Shown piece by piece: positions 57,998 through 64,000 of a stretch of 64,000 nucleotides of DNA; within the stretch, counting starts at the first letter, position 1; each line of letters starts with the position of its first letter. The stretch lies in the NCBI GenBank assembly GCA_024644515.1, contig JAHEHN010000024.1, forward strand, positions 1 through 64,000, read 5' to 3'. This DNA is from Gammaproteobacteria bacterium. GTDB lineage: Bacteria > Pseudomonadota > Gammaproteobacteria > Pseudomonadales > Pseudohongiellaceae. The notes under the pieces are model-generated. The model was given only the letters and a program-made list of their open reading frames with translations, had not been told where the DNA came from and did no database searches. The translations under genes were made by a program, and so were the position numbers.

Positions 57998-60900
57998 CTA
58001 GTTCCCCGTCACTGTGACATCATTGAGCAGCATTTTAAGACTTGCCGCCTTGGGTTTAACAAGCCAGAACTTGCGTGTGAAATCCATATAGTTATCGAGA
58101 ATATGCTTGCCCCATTCACTACCGGTTTCGATGACAAACTCTTCAATCACCGAGCGTAAATGACTGCGGTATTCTTCCATGCCTTCCATACGGATACGGT
58201 GCACTTCAACCAGCTCATGGTTGTACTTGTCGACAAAATCCTTATTCAGATCAAGAACGTAGGCAAAACCTCCGGTCATGCCGGCGCCGAAGTTATGGCC
58301 AGTTTCGCCAAGCACCGTAATATGACCACCCGTCATATATTCACAGCAATGATCACCGACACCTTCAACTACAGCATGAGCTCCGGAATTTCTTACCCCG
58401 AAACGTTCGCCCGCGGTACCTGACGCAAACAATCTGCCGCCAGTGGCACCATAAAGACAGGTATTACCTATGATGGAGGTATCCTTTGTTTTGAAACTGC
58501 TGCCCGGCGGTGGCACTACAACCAGCTTGCCGCCAGCCATGCCTTTACCCACATAATCATTGGCATCACCGCTGAGATGCATATGCAAACCACCGGCATT
58601 CCAGACACCGAAGCTTTGTCCACATGAACCACTCAGACGCAGATTGACAGGCGTATCAGCCATGCCCTGGTTGCCATAGCGTCTTGCTATTTCCCCGGAC
58701 AGACGCGCACCAATGGAACGGTTGAAGTTCTGTACCTTATAGTTAAATATGCCGCCACTCTTGTTCTCAATAGCTGGAAGAATATCTTCTACCATCTCCT
58801 CGGCCAGCTCACCCTTATCCTTGGGTTCATTTTTCTCACTGACACAAAAGCGATCCATGTCTTCTGGAATAAGGTCATTATAGAAGAGACGGGAAAAATC
58901 AAGATTCGCCTGCTTTTCAGTTTGCGGTGGCAGTTTCTCGAGTAGATCAGTTCTACCGATGACATCGGTCAGCCTGGTAATACCAAGACTGGCAAGCCAC
59001 TGCCTTGTATCCTGGGCAACGAACTTGAAGTAGTTCATGACCATTTCTGCCTGGCCGATAAAATGCTTGTCACGCAGGCGCTTGTCCTGGGTTGCAACAC
59101 CGGTTGCACAATTATTCAGGTGACAGATTCGTAGATATTTACAACCCAGCGCTACCATTGGAATAGTGCCAAAACCAAAACTTTCTGCGCCAAGAATAGC
59201 GGCCTTGATAACATCAAGTCCGGTTTTTAAACCACCATCAGCCTGGAGTCGAATACGTCCACGTAAATCATTGGAGCGTAATGCCTGCTGTACTTCACTC
59301 AAACCAAGCTCCCATGGTGTTCCCGCATAGCGAATGGAAGTCAGCGGACTGGCTCCGGTACCGCCATCATGGCCTGAGATGGTGATTAAATCTGCATAAG
59401 CCTTTGCCACACCGGCAGCGATAGTACCGACACCGGGTCCTGATACCAGTTTCACACTCACCAGAGCGTCCGGATTAACCTGTTTCAGGTCAAAAATAAG
59501 TTGTGCCAGATCCTCGATGGAATAAATATCGTGATGAGGTGGCGGCGAAATAAGGGTGACCCCCGGGACCGAAAAGCGAAGCCGTGCGATCAGATCATTC
59601 ACCTTTCCACCTGGCAACTGACCACCTTCACCAGGTTTCGCTCCCTGGGCAATTTTGATTTGTAATACTTCAGCATTGACCAGGTAATGAGGGGTCACAC
59701 CAAATCTACCGGAGGCGATCTGTTTGATCTTGCTGACCTTGTCAGTACCAAAACGGGCCGGATCTTCGCCACCTTCACCTGAATTTGATCTGCCACCGAG
59801 CCTGTTCATGCCCTGTGCCAGTGCCTCATGGGCTTCCGGTGAAAGCGCCCCGAGAGACATGCCGGCGGAGTCAAAGCGTTTCAGAATGCCTTCGATAGGT
59901 TCAACCTGGTCTATATCGACAGGTTCCTGATCTTCGCGTAACTTGAACATATCCCTTATGGTAGACAAAGGCCGGTTATCAACCAGCTGGGCAAACTTGC
60001 GATACTGTTCGAAATCACCGCTTTGCACTGCATCCTGAATGGTTCTCACCACATCCGGATTGATCATGTGATATTCGCCGCCATGGATATACTTCAGGAG
60101 TCCACCCTGCATGATCTTCTTTCTGGAGAGCCAGGCATCGCGACTGAGAATTTCCATATCATGCTGCAAATGCTCGAATGTCGCCCCTCCTATTCTACTG
60201 TCCACATCAGGAAAGCATAGAGCCATAATTTCATCGGCCAGACCGATAATTTCAAATAGTTGTGCGCCGCGATAGGACGAGATAGTACTGATACCCATCT
60301 TGGACAGAATCTTCAGCAGGCCCTTGTTGATTCCCTTGCGATAATTCTTGTGCGCTTCCAGCGACCCCATACGCAACATGTCTTTATTGATCATGCGATC
60401 AATGAGATCAAAGCTAAGGTAGGGATAAACGGCAGTGGCACCATAACCAATTAGACAGGCAATCTGGTGTGAATCACGGGCTGAACCAGTCTCAACAATA
60501 AGATTGGTGTCACAGCGCAGACCCTTTTTACTCAGGCTTGAATGAATTGCCGCAGTGGCCAGCAATGCATTAATTACCAACTGGCCTTTTTCAGGGAGTC
60601 TCTCCGAAAGAAATAAAAGCACCTTGCCATCGCGAACATGCTGCTCGGCTATAGCCATGACATTTTCAATCGCCTGCTTGAGCCCAATAGCAGGTTCATA
60701 GGTCAAACTGATATGGGCAGATTCAAAACCCGGTCTTTCGACATGCTGCAGGGTATAAAATTTTCTTGGTGACAACAGTGGTGAATGCAGAATGATCCGG
60801 TCAGCATGGGCCGGAGTTTCCTTGAAAATATTAAGCTCCCTACCCAATCTGGTTTCCAGTGACATCACGATGGTTTCCCTGAGTGAGTCAATAGGAGGAT

Positions 60901-62446
60901 TGGTTACCTGGGCAAACTGCTGTCTGAAATAGTCATAAAGGGGGCGTACATGCTTCGAAAGCACAGCAATCGGGGTATCATCGCCCATTGATCCGGTGCC
61001 TTCTGCACCCTTCTCGGCGAGAGGTCTGAATACCTGATCAGTTTCCTCAAAAGTCACCTGGAACATCTTCATATGCTTCTCACCCTCTTCATCAGACAAG
61101 GGCAATAATGCCGCAGTGTCTTCAGAGAGTTTTGATTCCAGATAACTAGTATTTTCCCTTACCCATTCAGCATAAGGCTGCCTGACTTTCAGATAATCGG
61201 CGACATCATCGGAATGCAAGATCTTGCCTTCCTGGGTATCAATGACAAGTATCTGACCTGGCCCTACCCGGCCCTTGGCAATCACATCTTCCGGTGAATA
61301 ATCATTAACTCCGATCTCGGACGCCGCAGTTATATAACCATTTTTGGTCATCACCCAGCGTGATGGTCGCAGACCATTGCTATCAAGAACACAGGCGGCA
61401 AAGCGGCCATCAGTCAGAACAACGCCTGCGGGGCCGTCCCAGGCTTCCATGTGCATGGAGTTATAAATATAGAAACTGCGCAGATCTGCATCCATATTCT
61501 CCATATTCTGCCAGGTGGGCGGCATGATCAGCCTGATAGCCTGATACAGATCCATTCCACTGGTGGTCAGTAGTTCCAGCATATTGTCCATTGAAGAGGA
61601 ATCAGACCCGTTGAAATTTACAATCGGGGCTATTTCTTCAATATTCGGAATTGCTTCAGAGCGGAATTTGTTTGTTCTGGCTACTGACCAGTTTCTGTTA
61701 CCACGAATCGTATTAATTTCGCCATTGTGGGCCAGCATTCTGAACGGCTGGGCCAGAGGCCACTTCGGCAAGGTATTGGTGGAAAAGCGCTGATGGAAGG
61801 TACACATCGCGATTTCAATTCGCGGATCTTTTAGGTCCAGATAAAAGTTTGGCAAGTCTACCGGCAGCATCAGCCCCTTATAGGAAATAACTGAATTGGA
61901 AAGGCTGCATATATAGAAATCTTCATCACCCGCCAGACGGTTTTCAGCTTTGCGCCTGGCAATGAACAACTTAACAGTAAGATCTTTTTTCGAAAGCCCC
62001 GGCGCATTTACAAAAACCTGCTCAATGGTCGGCATATTGGATAGTGCCATACGGCCGCAAACCGAGTCATCACACGGCACCATGCGCCATCCGGCAATAT
62101 CAAGGCCCTGGGCCAGTATTTCTTCATCAAGAACAAATTTAGCTTTAGTGGCCTTGACCGGATCCTGGCTAAGAAACACCATGCCAACACCATAGGACTC
62201 GGACAATTCAATACTGAAAAGCTCCCTGGCAATTTCACGCAGGAAAGAATCAGGCAATTGCATGAGCAAGCCGCAGCCATCGCCGGTAACACCATCCGCT
62301 GCAATCCCACCTCGATGGGTCATGCAGGTTAGTGACTTAATGGCGGTTTCCAGTAGATCATGGCTGGGTTTGCCCTCAATATGGGCGACTAGACCAAAGC
62401 CACAGTTATCTCTGAACTCATCTGGATGATACAGACCCGTCCTCAT
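57998..62446 (-). CDS. gltB: Glutamate synthase, large subunit
   Basis: GltB converts glutamine and 2-oxoglutarate to two glutamates. The precursor begins [18 protein letters not shown]; the family is matured by removal of the residues before the nucleophilic Cys in CGFG. Following the glutaminase domain are the FMN-binding domain with [23 protein letters not shown], the Fe-S cysteines in [18 protein letters not shown], and the C-terminal glycine-rich beta-helix. I start at the ATG at 62446, close behind AGAAGGAAT; a TTG at 62458 would add four residues. gltD follows directly. Confidence 0.96.
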   Translation of the reverse strand: MRTGLYHPDEFRDNCGFGLVAHIEGKPSHDLLETAIKSLTCMTHRGGIAADGVTGDGCGLLMQLPDSFLREIARELFSIELSESYGVGMVFLSQDPVKATKAKFVLDEEILAQGLDIAGWRMVPCDDSVCGRMALSNMPTIEQVFVNAPGLSKKDLTVKLFIARRKAENRLAGDEDFYICSLSNSVISYKGLMLPVDLPNFYLDLKDPRIEIAMCTFHQRFSTNTLPKWPLAQPFRMLAHNGEINTIRGNRNWSVARTNKFRSEAIPNIEEIAPIVNFNGSDSSSMDNMLELLTTSGMDLYQAIRLIMPPTWQNMENMDADLRSFYIYNSMHMEAWDGPAGVVLTDGRFAACVLDSNGLRPSRWVMTKNGYITAASEIGVNDYSPEDVIAKGRVGPGQILVIDTQEGKILHSDDVADYLKVRQPYAEWVRENTSYLESKLSEDTAALLPLSDEEGEKHMKMFQVTFEETDQVFRPLAEKGAEGTGSMGDDTPIAVLSKHVRPLYDYFRQQFAQVTNPPIDSLRETIVMSLETRLGRELNIFKETPAHADRIILHSPLLSPRKFYTLQHVERPGFESAHISLTYEPAIGLKQAIENVMAIAEQHVRDGKVLLFLSERLPEKGQLVINALLATAAIHSSLSKKGLRCDTNLIVETGSARDSHQIACLIGYGATAVYPYLSFDLIDRMINKDMLRMGSLEAHKNYRKGINKGLLKILSKMGISTISSYRGAQLFEIIGLADEIMALCFPDVDSRIGGATFEHLQHDMEILSRDAWLSRKKIMQGGLLKYIHGGEYHMINPDVVRTIQDAVQSGDFEQYRKFAQLVDNRPLSTIRDMFKLREDQEPVDIDQVEPIEGILKRFDSAGMSLGALSPEAHEALAQGMNRLGGRSNSGEGGEDPARFGTDKVSKIKQIASGRFGVTPHYLVNAEVLQIKIAQGAKPGEGGQLPGGKVNDLIARLRFSVPGVTLISPPPHHDIYSIEDLAQLIFDLKQVNPDALVSVKLVSGPGVGTIAAGVAKAYADLITISGHDGGTGASPLTSIRYAGTPWELGLSEVQQALRSNDLRGRIRLQADGGLKTGLDVIKAAILGAESFGFGTIPMVALGCKYLRICHLNNCATGVATQDKRLRDKHFIGQAEMVMNYFKFVAQDTRQWLASLGITRLTDVIGRTDLLEKLPPQTEKQANLDFSRLFYNDLIPEDMDRFCVSEKNEPKDKGELAEEMVEDILPAIENKSGGIFNYKVQNFNRSIGARLSGEIARRYGNQGMADTPVNLRLSGSCGQSFGVWNAGGLHMHLSGDANDYVGKGMAGGKLVVVPPPGSSFKTKDTSIIGNTCLYGATGGRLFASGTAGERFGVRNSGAHAVVEGVGDHCCEYMTGGHITVLGETGHNFGAGMTGGFAYVLDLNKDFVDKYNHELVEVHRIRMEGMEEYRSHLRSVIEEFVIETGSEWGKHILDNYMDFTRKFWLVKPKAASLKMLLNDVTVTGN

Positions 62447-62831
62447 ATTCCTTCTCAAATCAGTAAGTTAAGGGGGACTACAAAAGGAAGAAAAACTACC
62501 TTGAATTTTTCGGAAAAACAGCCGGTCATTTTACACAAATCAATCCTGTCGAGCAATTAGGAATATGATTAACCTCAATTATTATGCGGGCTTCAGCTGA
62601 TATGGGATTTAGTCACTTGAACGAAAGGCTATCCGGGAGAGGGTTTTAACTGGCAAACTGCATCAATATTGATCAAGACCCACGAGCAAAAAACGCTGAT
62701 CGTGGATCGTTTTTACTGTAAAACCGGGCTGCTGACATCAATGCACGCAGCAACACCATAGAGGTATTTGGTAGTGAGCGGAATATAACCTGAAAGCCAG
62801 AAACAGGAACCGGGCTAATGAGGAAAAGCAG
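62447..62831. other. Intergenic region between aroB 3' end and gltB
   Basis: This must hold the leftward gltBD promoter. A weak hairpin (AAAAAC near 62689-62694 with GTTTTT near 62709-62714, plus GATC/GATC arms) could act as the aroB terminator. In many Gammaproteobacteria a SPOR-domain gene (damX) sits here; none is present. No coding potential was recognised. Confidence 0.5.
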
Positions 62832-63938
62832 TTATAACCGGGATTCCAAAGAGGCTACCAACGCCCCATGACTAACCTGCCCCGAAACCCTGGCCTTACC
62901 CAGTGCTTCAAGCAGAATAAAATTGATCTTACCCTGCTCGGCTTTTTTATCCCTGCTCATCAGAGAAATGAAAGTATCAACATCCATTTCCTTTGGTGGA
63001 GTTGTTGGCAAACCAGCACGCTGAATGATAGAACGCACTCTCTTGACATCATCAGGGCCAATTAGATTTTCCTGGCATGAAAGCTCCGCTGCCATGACTA
63101 TCCCTGTAGCCACTGCTTCACCATGAAGCCAGTTTCCATATCCCATTGCCGTTTCAATGGCATGACCAAAGGTATGTCCGAGATTTAATATGGCGCGAAT
63201 GCCAGCTTCCTTCTCGTCTTCTGCCACAATAGCGGCTTTTTCCTGACAACTGGTGCCAATGGCATAAGCCAGTGCCCCGGCATCCAGTGCAAGGATGTTT
63301 TCAATATTTTCATCAAGCCAGTCAAGAAACGACAGATTATTAATCAGGCCATATTTGATCACTTCAGCCAGACCCGCTTTTAATTCTCTCTCTGGCAGAG
63401 TACGCAGTGTAGAGGTATCTGCCAGTACGCAATTTGGCTGGTAAAAGGCGCCAACCATATTTTTTCCAAGCGGCCTGTTGACTCCAGTCTTGCCACCCAC
63501 AGATGAATCTACCTGGGACAGCAAGGTAGTAGGAATCTGAATAAAATCTATACCGCGCTGGTAGGTGGCAGCAGCAAAACCAACCATATCACCTATAACA
63601 CCACCACCCAGGGCAACCAGGGTTGCCGATCGGCTGAACCTGGCTTCAAGCAAGCGGTCATAAATGAGGCTTATGGTATCCAGTGTTTTATATTCTTCTC
63701 CGTCAGGCAGAATTATTGACAAGGGATCGAATGCTGACAACGTGTTTGAAAGTGTCTCGAGATACAGCGGAGCAACGGTTTCATTACTGATAATACATAC
63801 TTGTTTGCCGTGTATATGAGGTACCAGCAGCTGAGCATCTGCAAGTAATTGCTCGCCTATGTGAATCGGATAACTTCTATCACCAAGATCAACGGTTACA
63901 GTCTGGCGATTATCGCTATGGGCACTATTATTCTTCAT
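62832..63938 (-). CDS. aroB: 3-dehydroquinate synthase
   Basis: AroB cyclises DAHP to 3-dehydroquinate, the second step of the shikimate pathway, using NAD and a metal. Signatures are TVTVDLGDRSYPIHIGEQLL near the N-terminus, DGEEYKTLDTISLIYD, ALGGGVIGDMVGFAAATYQRG, the DSSVGGKTGVNRPLGKN motif and the metal-site LNLGHTFGHAIETAMGYGNWLHGEAV. I begin at the ATG at 63938; an ATG at 63950 and a TTG at 63953 are alternatives. All overlap or closely follow the aroK 3' end, fitting coupled translation. Confidence 0.95.
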   Translation of the reverse strand: MKNNSAHSDNRQTVTVDLGDRSYPIHIGEQLLADAQLLVPHIHGKQVCIISNETVAPLYLETLSNTLSAFDPLSIILPDGEEYKTLDTISLIYDRLLEARFSRSATLVALGGGVIGDMVGFAAATYQRGIDFIQIPTTLLSQVDSSVGGKTGVNRPLGKNMVGAFYQPNCVLADTSTLRTLPERELKAGLAEVIKYGLINNLSFLDWLDENIENILALDAGALAYAIGTSCQEKAAIVAEDEKEAGIRAILNLGHTFGHAIETAMGYGNWLHGEAVATGIVMAAELSCQENLIGPDDVKRVRSIIQRAGLPTTPPKEMDVDTFISLMSRDKKAEQGKINFILLEALGKARVSGQVSHGALVASLESRL

Positions 63939-64000
63939 GAACTTCTTCATCAAACAGCTGCTTTATAATTTCACTGCTTACAGACCGGGGACTTCGTCTG
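63928..64000 (-). CDS. aroK: Shikimate kinase, C-terminal fragment (runs off the window)
   Basis: Only 24 codons are inside the window, ending TAA at 63928-63930. The peptide RRSPRSVSSEIIKQLFDEE resembles the final helix of shikimate kinases, and aroK directly upstream of aroB is the standard order. The reading frame overlaps the aroB start. The call rests mainly on position. Confidence 0.6.
   Translation of the reverse strand, partial: RRSPRSVSSEIIKQLFDEEVHEE

Overview
The window reads as chromosomal DNA of a free-living, probably aquatic or marine, aerobic Gammaproteobacterium of moderate GC content. The main support is gene order. The block nrdR-ribD-ribE-ribBA-ribH-nusB-thiL-pgpA, the xseB-ispA-dxs block, aroK-aroB upstream of gltBD, and ettA, trhO, lhr and the BioC type of biotin cluster are all typical gammaproteobacterial arrangements. 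A large TonB-dependent receptor, several secreted or lipidated small proteins and c-type cytochromes suit an aquatic heterotroph. I cannot name the genus. No tRNA, rRNA, CRISPR array, insertion sequence or prophage was seen.

Layout. 0-3 kb: an MscS-type channel gene broken by a one-base frameshift, a small Imm32-like protein and a fatty acid desaturase. 3-6 kb: a LigM-type tetrahydrofolate-dependent O-demethylase with an aldehyde dehydrogenase. 6.4-13.8 kb: one long minus-strand operon for riboflavin (ribD, ribE, ribBA, ribH), nrdR, glyA, nusB, thiL and pgpA. 14-17.4 kb: ettA, a lambda-P-like putative helicase loader and a zinc alcohol dehydrogenase. 17.4-18.6 kb: a membrane diguanylate cyclase gene with three disabling lesions whose GGDEF part is still an intact ORF. 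19-27 kb: lhr, a BaeSR-like two-component system and a lytic transglycosylase. 27-33 kb: a DsbA-like protein, an L-lactate permease and a 2-oxoacid:ferredoxin oxidoreductase pair (korAB). 33.6-39.4 kb: a TonB-dependent receptor and five small exported proteins of mostly unknown function. 39.5-44.5 kb: an Atm1-like ABC exporter, dxs, ispA and xseB. 45-46.5 kb: a cytochrome c' and a di-heme cytochrome c. 46.6-54.7 kb: trhO, bioD-bioC-bioF-bioB facing comF-bioA, and a MetF-like reductase. 54.9-64 kb: folK, hemE, gltD, gltB, aroB and the 3' end of aroK.

How the genes fit together. Most of the window is core metabolism: flavin, thiamine, biotin, folate, haem, isoprenoid, glutamate and shikimate synthesis. 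One-carbon metabolism is a recurring theme (glyA, folK, the LigM-like O-demethylase and the MetF-like reductase): methyl groups taken from methoxy-aromatics by the O-demethylase would enter the folate pool as 5-methyl-THF, which a MetF-type enzyme could re-oxidise. korAB offers a ferredoxin-linked route for 2-oxoglutarate or another 2-oxoacid.

The parts least explained by known biology are the exported-protein cluster at 36.5-39.4 kb, the decayed diguanylate cyclase, the chromosomal lambda-P-like gene and the non-coding region at 44.5-45.1 kb, which holds a 23-codon ORF with a strong Shine-Dalgarno sequence and 9-bp tandem repeats. I found no clear evidence of a defence system or other large undescribed machine.
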